From Chelativorans sp. ZYF759 (lineage in GTDB: Bacteria; Pseudomonadota; Alphaproteobacteria; Rhizobiales; Rhizobiaceae): DNA of 64,000 bases. Below, one piece after another: positions 25,058 to 32,841 of this stretch; the stretch's first letter is position 1, and each line of letters opens with the position of its first letter. Position numbers and translations under genes: made by a program. A model generated the notes under the pieces. It was not told the DNA's origin, did no database searches, and saw only the letters and a program-made list of their open reading frames with translations. The DNA lies in the NCBI RefSeq assembly GCF_012911015.1, contig NZ_WVVV01000015.1:1-64000 (forward strand). The letters run 5' to 3'.

Positions 25058-26227
25058 ATGGCCATGACATTCGTCGTCGCACAGGGCGGCGGCCCGACCG
25101 CCGTCATCAACCAGACCCTGGCCGGCATCGCCATCGAGGCAAGGCGCCGCTATCCCGGCTCGAAGGTGCTCGGCGCGCGCTTCGGCGTGCGCGGCATCGT
25201 GAAGGGCGACTTTGTGGACCTTTCAGAGCTGCCCGAGGATCTCGTCATGGCGATCGCGGCCACGCCCAGCGCGGCGCTCGGCTCCACGCGCGACAAGCCC
25301 GATGCCGCCTATTGCGAAAGGATTCTGGCGGGGCTCGACGCCGTCGGCGCCGATGCCTTCATCAATATCGGCGGCAACGACACCTCCGGCACCCAGCAGA
25401 TTTTGAAGGACGCCGCCGGCGATGCCCGCATGACCTTCGTCCATGCGCCGAAGACCATCGACAACGACCTGATGGAGAACGATCACACCCCAGGTTTTCT
25501 GTCGGCCGCCGAGTTCGTGGCAGGTGCCTTCCTCAGTGTCGATCTGGATTTCCGTTCCCTGCCCGGCATCTATTGCGGCATCGTCATGGGTCGCCACGCC
25601 GGTTTTCTGACCGCCTCCTCGGCCGCCTGGCGCCTCGACGAGGAAAGCGGTCCTCACCTCGTTTATGTCCCCGAACGCGCCTTCGAACGTGCCCGTTTCG
25701 TGGAGGATGTGAGATCGACCATGGCCGCGCATGGCCGTTGCATCGTCGCCATTTCTGAGGGGATCGCATCGCCGACTGGGCGCTCCCTGGTCGAGGAGCT
25801 CGTGCCTGCCGAGATGCAGGAGCGCGATGCGCACGGCAATCTGCGCCTGTCGGGCACCGATCTGGGCCAGGCGATCGAGCGCATCCTGGCCGAGGATCTG
25901 CCCGGTCAGCGCGCCCGTGTCGACACCTTCGGCTACCTGCCGCGCGGCAACATCGCGACGGTCAACGAGAATGACGCGCGCGAGGCGTTCGAGGCGGGAA
26001 CCTTCGCAGTCGGCGCCGTGGAACAGGGAGGCGGGTCGGTGGCGTTGCAGTGGGCGGACGGAAAGACCGTGACGCGGCTGGTGCCGCTCTCGTCGGTCGC
26101 CGCCAAGACCCGCACGATGCCTGCGGATTTTCTGCATCCATCCGAAAATCGCCTCGACCAGGCGGCCTACGACTATTTTGCCAGGTTGCTCCCGCCCCGT
26201 TTCGAGCCGGTCAGACCCTTCGTTTGA
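25058..26227 (+). CDS. 6-phosphofructokinase, PPi-PFK-like with GGND motif
   Basis: Phosphofructokinase of 389 aa. It has GGGPTAVIN near the start, and PKTIDND (131-137), in which Lys132 is typical of pyrophosphate-dependent enzymes (ATP enzymes have PGTIDND). The phosphoryl-donor motif is GGND at 105-108, where PPi enzymes have GGDD and ATP enzymes GGDG. Asp108 matches the PPi-type residue, but the preceding Mg-coordinating Asp is Asn. Donor specificity is therefore uncertain, perhaps PPi. It acts in glycolysis or its reverse. ATG 25064 is an alternative start. Confidence 0.85.
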   Translation: MAMTFVVAQGGGPTAVINQTLAGIAIEARRRYPGSKVLGARFGVRGIVKGDFVDLSELPEDLVMAIAATPSAALGSTRDKPDAAYCERILAGLDAVGADAFINIGGNDTSGTQQILKDAAGDARMTFVHAPKTIDNDLMENDHTPGFLSAAEFVAGAFLSVDLDFRSLPGIYCGIVMGRHAGFLTASSAAWRLDEESGPHLVYVPERAFERARFVEDVRSTMAAHGRCIVAISEGIASPTGRSLVEELVPAEMQERDAHGNLRLSGTDLGQAIERILAEDLPGQRARVDTFGYLPRGNIATVNENDAREAFEAGTFAVGAVEQGGGSVALQWADGKTVTRLVPLSSVAAKTRTMPADFLHPSENRLDQAAYDYFARLLPPRFEPVRPFV

Positions 26228-26240
26228 CGGCAGCGGGGTG

Positions 26241-26453
26241 TCAGATGACGGAAACGATCCAGATCGCGAGCACCACGCCCAGCGACAGGATGACGACCCG
26301 GCGCCACGGAAACGGCGCCGTGCCATTCGACTCTGCTGGTCGCGCCCGGTCCATGAGGTCGACGGGGTGAACGGATGCGGATGCGATGGCGACGACCGGC
26401 CCGCCCGGCTTGCGCTTGTCCGCCATATCGACGATCTTTACCTGGTCGAGCAT
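26241..26453 (-). CDS. Small single-pass membrane protein under a stress promoter
   Basis: About 70 aa. The N-terminal part is polar, and the last 20 residues form one transmembrane helix (VVILSLGVVLAIWIVSVI), so it is a tail-anchored inner-membrane protein. The start is unsettled: ATG 26453, or ATG 26426 (61 aa). It is convergent with the phosphofructokinase gene. A perfect GGAAC-N16-CGTT promoter lies 69-93 bp before ATG 26453, so it probably belongs to the general stress response. No homologue recognised. Confidence 0.6.
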   Translation of the reverse strand: MLDQVKIVDMADKRKPGGPVVAIASASVHPVDLMDRARPAESNGTAPFPWRRVVILSLGVVLAIWIVSVI

Positions 26454-26521
26454 CCTGCTTCGCTGTCGTTGCCGGACTGCCGGCAAGGCTCCCTGTTTCG
26501 CACAATCTTGGTATTCGAGCT

Positions 26522-26546
26522 AACGTAATGCTTGCAGGCCGGTTCC
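26522..26546 (-). promoter_or_regulatory. EcfG (RpoE2)-type general-stress promoter, exact consensus
   Basis: On the minus strand GGAAC (26546-26542), 16 nt, CGTT (26525-26522). This exactly matches the alphaproteobacterial EcfG consensus. It points at the small membrane-protein gene. The same region is upstream of otsB on the other strand. Confidence 0.7.
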
Positions 26547-26578
26547 GCCTGTACGCGCGGTCTTGAGGTAATTTCGCA

Positions 26579-27337
26579 GTGAACGAGCCTATCGACATCG
26601 CCATCGCGCCCCCTCCCGTCGATCCGGCAGGCACGGCGCTCTTTCTCGATTTCGACGGAACGCTGGCCGACCTTGTCTCGCATCCCGACGAGGTCGTTCT
26701 TCTTCCCGCCACGCGCGAGGCGTTGCACCACCTCGTCGAGACCATGGGTGGCGCCGTCGCCATCGTGACGGGCCGCGGCATGGCCGATATCGACCGCCTG
26801 GTCGCGCCTCTGCGCGTCCCCGTGGCAGGGGTACATGGCCTGATCCGCAGGGGCCACAATGGCGACATCGTGCGTGCCGAACTCGACGACGCGTCGCTGG
26901 GCGGCATTGCCGACCGGCTGGAGCAGTTCGCGGCAGGGCTGCCCGGGACCTTGGTCGAGCGCAAGGAAGGTTCCGTCGCCTTTCACTATCGTCGCGCCCC
27001 GGAGGCGGAGGAAGCGTGTATACGTTTCGTCGAGGAAGCCCTCGCCGATATGCCCTCCCTGCACCTCGTGCGGGGAAAGATGGTCCTGGAGATCAAGGCG
27101 GGCCGTGCCTCCAAGGGCGACGCCGTGGAGGCGTTCATGTCCGAGGCTCCCTTTGCCGGGCGCACGCCCATATTCGCGGGTGACGACGTCACCGATGAAG
27201 ACGCCTTCCGGACGATCAACCGGATGGGCGGCATATCGATCAAGGTCGGCGCGGGAGACACCGCCGCCACCCATCGGTCACGCGACGTGGTTGCCTTCCG
27301 CGATTGGCTCGCACGGCTTGCACGACAGGTCGCCTGA
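26579..27337 (+). CDS. otsB: Trehalose-6-phosphate phosphatase
   Basis: HAD-superfamily phosphatase of 252 aa that removes phosphate from trehalose 6-phosphate. The catalytic DxD is Asp24 and Asp26 in [21 protein letters not shown] is the metal-binding motif IV, and TGRG is in motif II. Start is GTG at 26579 with GAGG about 11 nt upstream. It is followed after 197 bp by otsA, with a promoter and leader ORF between them, so the two can be controlled separately. Confidence 0.95.
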   Translation: MNEPIDIAIAPPPVDPAGTALFLDFDGTLADLVSHPDEVVLLPATREALHHLVETMGGAVAIVTGRGMADIDRLVAPLRVPVAGVHGLIRRGHNGDIVRAELDDASLGGIADRLEQFAAGLPGTLVERKEGSVAFHYRRAPEAEEACIRFVEEALADMPSLHLVRGKMVLEIKAGRASKGDAVEAFMSEAPFAGRTPIFAGDDVTDEDAFRTINRMGGISIKVGAGDTAATHRSRDVVAFRDWLARLARQVA

Positions 27338-27360
27338 CGGAGGAAAACTTGGGTAAAGGC

Positions 27361-27386
27361 GGAACGCAGCATATGTCGGTATTGTT
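27361..27386 (+). promoter_or_regulatory. EcfG-type promoter for otsA
   Basis: GGAAC, 17 nt, TGTT: one mismatch (T for C) from GGAAC-N16/17-CGTT. It lies 149-174 bp before otsA and 63 bp before the leader ORF. In Sinorhizobium otsA is an RpoE2 target, which supports the assignment. Confidence 0.55.
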
Positions 27387-27448
27387 AGGCAGGCACATTC
27401 ACCCGAGACGATGCCGCAGATGCGGTGTTGTCGAAACTGGAGAGGATA

Positions 27449-27538
27449 ATGCGAAGCCATAGGGAGGAAAACGGAGCGGTTCCGGCACTCGACCGGGCCG
27501 ACTTATACCCGATCTGCGTGCGGAGGCTCGTGCAGTGA
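27449..27538 (+). CDS. Putative 29-aa leader peptide coupled to otsA
   Basis: ATG 27449 follows a strong GGAGAGG ribosome site by 3 nt. The 29-codon ORF (starting MRSHREENGAVPALDR, ending VRRLVQ) stops with TGA at 27536-27538. The otsA start GTG at 27535-27537 overlaps this stop (GTGA). The otsA ribosome site CGGAGG is inside the ORF. Ribosomes that read it would arrive at the otsA start, so it is likely an upstream ORF setting otsA translation. Only sequence logic supports it. Confidence 0.45.
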   Translation: MRSHREENGAVPALDRADLYPICVRRLVQ

Positions 27539-28929
27539 GTCGGTTGATCGTTATTTCCAACCGCGTCGCCGACCTGAACAAGAATGTCCAATCAGGCGGC
27601 CTGGCCGTCGCCCTCGCCGATTCCCTGCGCAAGCGCGGCGGCGTCTGGATGGGCTGGGACGGCGAAACCCGTGCCGATGCCGGCGAGCGGCCGCCCTCGG
27701 TGAAGCAGATCGGCGACGTGACCACGGTCACGATACCGCTCACGCGCGAAGACTACGAGGAATACTATCTCGGCTTCGCCAACAGCGTTCTGTGGCCGCT
27801 CTTTCACTACCGCCTCGATCTGGTGAACTTCGAAAGCGCGTTCCTCGAAGGATATCGCCGGGTCAACAAGCGCTTCGCCGACGTGCTCGTGAACTATGTC
27901 GAACCTGATGACATCATCTGGGTCCACGACTACCACCTTATCCCGCTGGCCACGGAACTGCGCAAACGGGGCTGCAAGAATCGCATCGGTTATTTCCTCC
28001 ATATACCGTTTCCCCCACCCGACATCCTGTCGGCCGTGCCCGATCACAAATGGCTGGCCGACAGCCTGCTGAGCTACGACCTCGTCGGCTTCCAGACCCA
28101 GACCGATCTCGGCAACTTCCTGCGCTACGCCGAAGAACATGTCGGTATCCATCCGCATCCGGATGGAAGTTTGCGCTTCCGCAACCGCATGGTCCGGGCT
28201 GACGCCTTTCCCATCGGCATCGACACGGACGCCTTTGCGGCCATCGCGGCCCAGTATGCCGACGAGGTCCAGATCGACGCCATGCGCCGGTCACTGCTCG
28301 ACCGGCAGCAGATCATCGGCGTCGATCGCCTCGATTATTCGAAGGGTCTGCCGGATCGGATGAAGTGCTTTTCACGTCTCCTGGAACTGTACCCGGAGCA
28401 CATGAAGCGCGTCAGTTTCCTGCAGATCGCACCGCCCACGCGCGAGGATGTCGACGCCTATGCCGACATTCGCCAGGAACTGGAATCGCTCTCGGGCGCC
28501 ATTAATGGGCGCTTCGCGGATTTCAACTGGACGCCGATCCGCTACATCCATCGCTCGGTGCCGCGCGACAAGCTCGCCGCACTGTACCGGGTCAGCCGTG
28601 TCGGGCTGGTCACGCCGCTCCGCGACGGCATGAATCTGGTCGCCAAGGAATATGTCGCGGCCCAGAACCCCGATGATCCCGGCGTTCTGGTGCTGTCGAA
28701 ATTTGCCGGCGCAGCCGAGGAGCTGACCGATGCCCTCATCGTCAATCCCTACGACATCGACGCCATGGCCGAGGCCGTGCATCAGGCGTTGATGATGCCC
28801 CTGGAAGAGAGGCGGCGGCGCCATGCGGCCCTTTTCGACCGCATCAAGCGCCGCGACGCCCTCGCCTGGCAGAGGAGCTTCCTGTCGACGCTCGAAAGTC
28901 TGACGGCGACCGACGCGGATGCTGCCTGA
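27535..28929 (+). CDS. otsA: Trehalose-6-phosphate synthase
   Basis: GT20 retaining glycosyltransferase, 464 aa. It makes trehalose 6-phosphate from UDP-glucose and glucose 6-phosphate. Conserved N-terminal SNRVADLNKNVQSGGLAVAL, WVHDYHLIPLA, IGVDRLDYSKGL and the donor-site region TPLRDGMNLVAKEY are present. Start is GTG 27535 with CGGAGG 8 nt upstream. Trehalose protects against desiccation, salt and heat, consistent with the stress-type promoter ahead. Confidence 0.97.
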   Translation: MSRLIVISNRVADLNKNVQSGGLAVALADSLRKRGGVWMGWDGETRADAGERPPSVKQIGDVTTVTIPLTREDYEEYYLGFANSVLWPLFHYRLDLVNFESAFLEGYRRVNKRFADVLVNYVEPDDIIWVHDYHLIPLATELRKRGCKNRIGYFLHIPFPPPDILSAVPDHKWLADSLLSYDLVGFQTQTDLGNFLRYAEEHVGIHPHPDGSLRFRNRMVRADAFPIGIDTDAFAAIAAQYADEVQIDAMRRSLLDRQQIIGVDRLDYSKGLPDRMKCFSRLLELYPEHMKRVSFLQIAPPTREDVDAYADIRQELESLSGAINGRFADFNWTPIRYIHRSVPRDKLAALYRVSRVGLVTPLRDGMNLVAKEYVAAQNPDDPGVLVLSKFAGAAEELTDALIVNPYDIDAMAEAVHQALMMPLEERRRRHAALFDRIKRRDALAWQRSFLSTLESLTATDADAA

Positions 28930-28935
28930 GACCGG

Positions 28936-30585
28936 CTAGACCTTGTAGCGGCCGACGAAGAAACCGAAGGGCGGCAGATCGAACCGCCCTTCCGCCGGAA
29001 GCGCCGATCCCGGCAGGACCTCGCCGGGGCTGAAGTCGGACGGCACGTCCGCTTCCTGATGAACTGCCATCTCCCGGGACATGTTGAAGACGCCCAGCAG
29101 GCACTGGCCGTCGAAGTCGCGCCGGAAGGCCAGCACCGAACCCTCCCCTCTTGGCGCGCCCGGCCTTCCCTCGCCGGCCTCGACCGTCTGTCTGCGGAAA
29201 GCGAGCGCGTCACGATAGAAGGCCAGCAGGCTGGAAGGATCGCCGTCCTGCGCTGCGACGCAGCGCGCGACATGGGCCTCCTGCACGGGCAGCCAGCTCT
29301 CTCCCACCGAAAAGCCGGCATTGTGGGCTGCCCCGTCCCACACCATGGGGGTGCGGCAGCCATCCCTTCCCTTCAGGTCCGGCCAGAAGCGGATCGCGAA
29401 GGGATCGCGCAATTGCTCGTGGGGGATTGCGGCCTCCTCGAGCCCCAGCTCTTCGCCCTGGAAGATGCTGATCGCTCCCGGCAGGCTGACCAGGAGGGCG
29501 GCCGACAGGCGCGCCATCTGGTCGATCTCGCCGCCATGGCCGCCGAAACGGCTCACATGCCTTGTATGGTCGTGATTGGACAGCGCCCAGGCGATTCGCC
29601 CATCGGGCGACTGGTCGATGGCCTCGGCCAGGCGAGCGCCCATCTCCTCGGCATTCAGGAGCGCGCGTGGCAGGCAGTAGGTGTAGCATCGCGCGAGCCC
29701 CTGGCCGTCGCGCGCCTTCAGGCGGTTGCCGATCTCGCCCACCACCGTCGTGGCACCCAGCATCTCGATGGCCGCCACGAAGCTCTCCAGCGGGCCGATG
29801 TCGCCGCGCTGGACCCGGTCGTAGAGATGAAGCTGCTGCGCGAAGGGATTTGCCGCCGGATGTCGCCCGTCGCCCTGCGACGGCGCTGGCGGGTTGTCGC
29901 GCAGGTCGCGATCGTGGAAATACGAATTCAGCGTATCGATACGGAAAGCGTCCACGCCCCGCGCGACCCAGAATTCCGCAATGTCGAGCAGCGCCTTGCG
30001 CACATCCATGTTGGCGAAGTCGAGACTGGGTTGCGAGGGCAGGAAATCGTGCAGGTAGTACTGTTCGCGCTGCCGGTTCCAGGTCCAGGCCGATCCGCCG
30101 AAGGCCGACAGCCAGTTGTTGGGCGGCGTCCCGTCTGGCTTGGGATCTGCCCACACGTACCAGTCGGCCTTGGGGTTCGTGCGGTCGGCCATGCTTTCCT
30201 CGAACCAGGGATGGCGGTCCGATGTGTGCGAGAAGACGAGGTCGATCATCACCTTCAGCCCTGCCCCATGGGCAGCCGAGACGAGCTCGTCGAAATCCGC
30301 AAGCGTGCCGAACAGGGGATCGACCTCGCAATGGTCGGCGATGTCGTAGCCGAGATCGTCCATCGGCGAGGCGTAGAAAGGCGACAGCCAGATTGCATCG
30401 GCGCCCAGCGAGATGATGTGGGGCAGGCGCTGCAGGACTCCTTGCAGGTCGCCGGTTCCGCTGCCGGTCGTGTCCTGGAACGAGCGGACATAGACGTGGT
30501 AGACTGCCGCCGACTTCAGCCAGTCTGCGGGGTCGGCCACCAAACGTGGTTCGTTCCTCAACTCTTCCTCCCGCAATGGCGACAT
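28936..30585 (-). CDS. GH13 alpha-glucosidase-type enzyme
   Basis: A 549-aa glycoside hydrolase of family 13 (oligo-1,6-glucosidase/alpha-glucosidase group). Catalytic residues are Asp217 (nucleophile, AFRIDTLN), Glu284 (VVGEIGN) and Asp339 (SNHDHTR). It has no signal peptide, so it is cytoplasmic. Start ATG 30585 is favoured by GGAG upstream; the open frame reaches to 30696 without support. It is convergent with otsA, ends 6 bp apart, and probably processes maltose, isomaltose, sucrose or trehalose-derived glucosides. Confidence 0.9.
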   Translation of the reverse strand: MSPLREEELRNEPRLVADPADWLKSAAVYHVYVRSFQDTTGSGTGDLQGVLQRLPHIISLGADAIWLSPFYASPMDDLGYDIADHCEVDPLFGTLADFDELVSAAHGAGLKVMIDLVFSHTSDRHPWFEESMADRTNPKADWYVWADPKPDGTPPNNWLSAFGGSAWTWNRQREQYYLHDFLPSQPSLDFANMDVRKALLDIAEFWVARGVDAFRIDTLNSYFHDRDLRDNPPAPSQGDGRHPAANPFAQQLHLYDRVQRGDIGPLESFVAAIEMLGATTVVGEIGNRLKARDGQGLARCYTYCLPRALLNAEEMGARLAEAIDQSPDGRIAWALSNHDHTRHVSRFGGHGGEIDQMARLSAALLVSLPGAISIFQGEELGLEEAAIPHEQLRDPFAIRFWPDLKGRDGCRTPMVWDGAAHNAGFSVGESWLPVQEAHVARCVAAQDGDPSSLLAFYRDALAFRRQTVEAGEGRPGAPRGEGSVLAFRRDFDGQCLLGVFNMSREMAVHQEADVPSDFSPGEVLPGSALPAEGRFDLPPFGFFVGRYKV

Positions 30586-30870
30586 CGGCCTGCTGCTCCT
30601 AAAACGCTGTGATGAACGCGCATACTGGCCGGGCGAGCCGTGGGGCGCAATGTCATCCGTTAGTAAGTCCGGCCCGTGGTGTCGCCCAAACCACACGCTC
30701 GCCGTGCAAATCCTTTCTGTAGCCGTTCATCATTGGACAACGCATTGACCCGACACTAGGGTCCGGGACTGTTAGAGAAACCAAGCTGCCTTTTGAAAAG
30801 CTTGATCATTTTCGCCCGACAGCGAAGCCACTTCGATGGACATGTTTCGCTGCCTGGGGCATGATCGATA

Positions 30871-32841
30871 GTGGGCGGCAGTAAACTGGTGAGTGGCACG
30901 TTGAAGCGTCCGACCCCCATTCGGGGCTTATCCTCCTTCCTTGCGGCCGGTCTGCTGTGCGCCTCTCTGGCGTTGCCGCCAGCGCCTGCTCACGCCTTCG
31001 AGCTGTTCGGTTTCCGGCTCTTCGGCAGCGATCCCGCCGAGGAGATGAACGACTTCATCGGCGAGCCGCAATTCTACGAGGTCGAATTCGTCGTGACCGG
31101 CGACGACGACCTCGCCGACAGGCTCCGCCAGGCGTCGAGCCTCTGGGCCGACCGCGACGACCCGGCCTCGGGCGTTCCGGGCCTGGTCACCAAGGCGCGC
31201 GGCGACTATCGCCGCATACTGGCCGCCCTGTATGCCGAGGCCCGTTACGGGGGCGCCATCTCGATCCGGGTCGAGGGCCGCGAGGTCGCCGATCTGCCGC
31301 CCGACGCGACCTTGCCCGCGACCGCCTCGGTGCTGGTCACCGTCGATACCGGCCCGCTGTTCCGCTTCGGCCGCGCCGATATCGTCAACGCGCCGCCCCC
31401 GCTTCCGGCCGACCGCCGCGACGAGGTCGACGACCCGCGCGAGCGCGGCTTTGCCCTGGGCGAGGACGCGCGTTCGGGGGCCATCCTGCGCGCCGAACGT
31501 CTTTCCGTCGAAGCCTGGCGCCACCACGGTCACGCCAAGGCCGAGATCGCCGACCGCCGGGTCGAGGCGGTCCATGCCGTCAGCGAGGTGGAGGCGGTCA
31601 TCACTGTCGCGCCCGGCCAGCTTGCGCGCTACGGTCCGGTCGGCGTACGCGGGGCCGAGCGCCTCGACCCTGAATGGCTGGCCTGGATGACCGGGCTGGT
31701 CCCCGGTGAGGTCTACGATCCCCGCGATCTCCAGCGCGCCGGCACCCGCCTCGCGCGGCTCGACGTCTTCCGGTCCCAGCGTTTCGAGGAGGCCGAGTCG
31801 ATTGGCGCCGACGGCCTGCTGCCGATCGATCTCATCGTCCAGGAGCGCCAGCCGCGCCGCATCGGCATCGGCGGCTCCTACTCCACCGTCGACGGCTTCG
31901 GCGCGGAAGCCTTCTGGCTCCATCGCAATCTATTTGGCCGTGCCGAGCGGCTGCGTCTCGACGCGCGTGTCGGCGGCATCGGGCGGAGCTGGCAGCCGCG
32001 CAACTGGACCTATCGCCTGGGCAGCCGCTTCACCATGCCCGGCATCTTCACCCCCGATACCGATTTCAGCGCGGGTCTCGCCGGCGAGCGCGAGGTGCTC
32101 GACGCCTATACGCGCACCGGGGTCGATGCCGAGGCCGGTGTCACGCACATCTTCGACGACCAGCTGTCGGGCCGCCTCTTCGCCAATGTCAGCGCGGCAC
32201 GGTTCGAGGACGGGCTTCGTTTTGCCTATCCGCGGCGCGAATTCGTCACTGCCGGCCTTCTCGGCGGGCTGACCTTCGACAACCGCGACGACCCCGCCAA
32301 CGCCACGCGCGGCATCTATGCAGATGTCACGTTGCAGCCCTTCCATGAGTTCGTCTTCACCAACACCGCCATCCGGGCCACGGCGGAAGCGCGCGCCTAT
32401 TTCTCGCTGACTGGCGATGATGGCCTCGTCCTGGCCGGGCGGGCACGTCTCGGCACGCTGGCCGGTGCGCCGGCCGCCGAAACCCCGCCGGACAAGCTCT
32501 TCCTGGCAGGTGGCGGCGGTTCCGTGCGCGGCTATCCCTTCCGCAGCATCGGCATCCAGCAGGGCAACCAGATCATCGGCGGACGCTCGCTCGTGGAAGC
32601 CTCCGCCGAGGTCCGCGCCCGAGTGACCGACACGATCGGCCTCGTCGGCTTTTTCGATGCCGGCCATGTCGGCGCCGACCCGGTTCCCAACTTCTCCGAG
32701 GGCTTCCGCATGGGCGCCGGTGTCGGCCTGCGCTACCAGACGGGGCTTGGACCGATCCGCCTCGACGTCGCGGTGCCGATCAACCGCCGCTCCAGCGACC
32801 CCCGCGCCGCATTCTATGTCGGCATAGGACAGGCCTTCTGA
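30871..32841 (+). CDS. tamA: TamA, Omp85-family outer-membrane assembly protein
   Basis: 656-aa outer-membrane protein of the translocation and assembly module. A signal peptide (about 10-37, ending PAPAHA) precedes POTRA domains (about 45-290) and a 16-stranded barrel. YPFRSIGIQQGNQIIGGRSL contains the family's conserved VRGY/barrel region. Start GTG 30871 is uncertain; GTG 30889 would give the same signal peptide. Its stop overlaps the tamB ATG (TGATG). The 285 bp upstream contains TTGACC at 30745 but no clear -10. Confidence 0.92.
   Translation: MGGSKLVSGTLKRPTPIRGLSSFLAAGLLCASLALPPAPAHAFELFGFRLFGSDPAEEMNDFIGEPQFYEVEFVVTGDDDLADRLRQASSLWADRDDPASGVPGLVTKARGDYRRILAALYAEARYGGAISIRVEGREVADLPPDATLPATASVLVTVDTGPLFRFGRADIVNAPPPLPADRRDEVDDPRERGFALGEDARSGAILRAERLSVEAWRHHGHAKAEIADRRVEAVHAVSEVEAVITVAPGQLARYGPVGVRGAERLDPEWLAWMTGLVPGEVYDPRDLQRAGTRLARLDVFRSQRFEEAESIGADGLLPIDLIVQERQPRRIGIGGSYSTVDGFGAEAFWLHRNLFGRAERLRLDARVGGIGRSWQPRNWTYRLGSRFTMPGIFTPDTDFSAGLAGEREVLDAYTRTGVDAEAGVTHIFDDQLSGRLFANVSAARFEDGLRFAYPRREFVTAGLLGGLTFDNRDDPANATRGIYADVTLQPFHEFVFTNTAIRATAEARAYFSLTGDDGLVLAGRARLGTLAGAPAAETPPDKLFLAGGGGSVRGYPFRSIGIQQGNQIIGGRSLVEASAEVRARVTDTIGLVGFFDAGHVGADPVPNFSEGFRMGAGVGLRYQTGLGPIRLDVAVPINRRSSDPRAAFYVGIGQAF

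Noticed and set aside
30836-30871. 11-codon ORF ending at the tamA GTG (TAGTG)
   Set aside because: No ribosome site and very short; the tamA start itself is uncertain.
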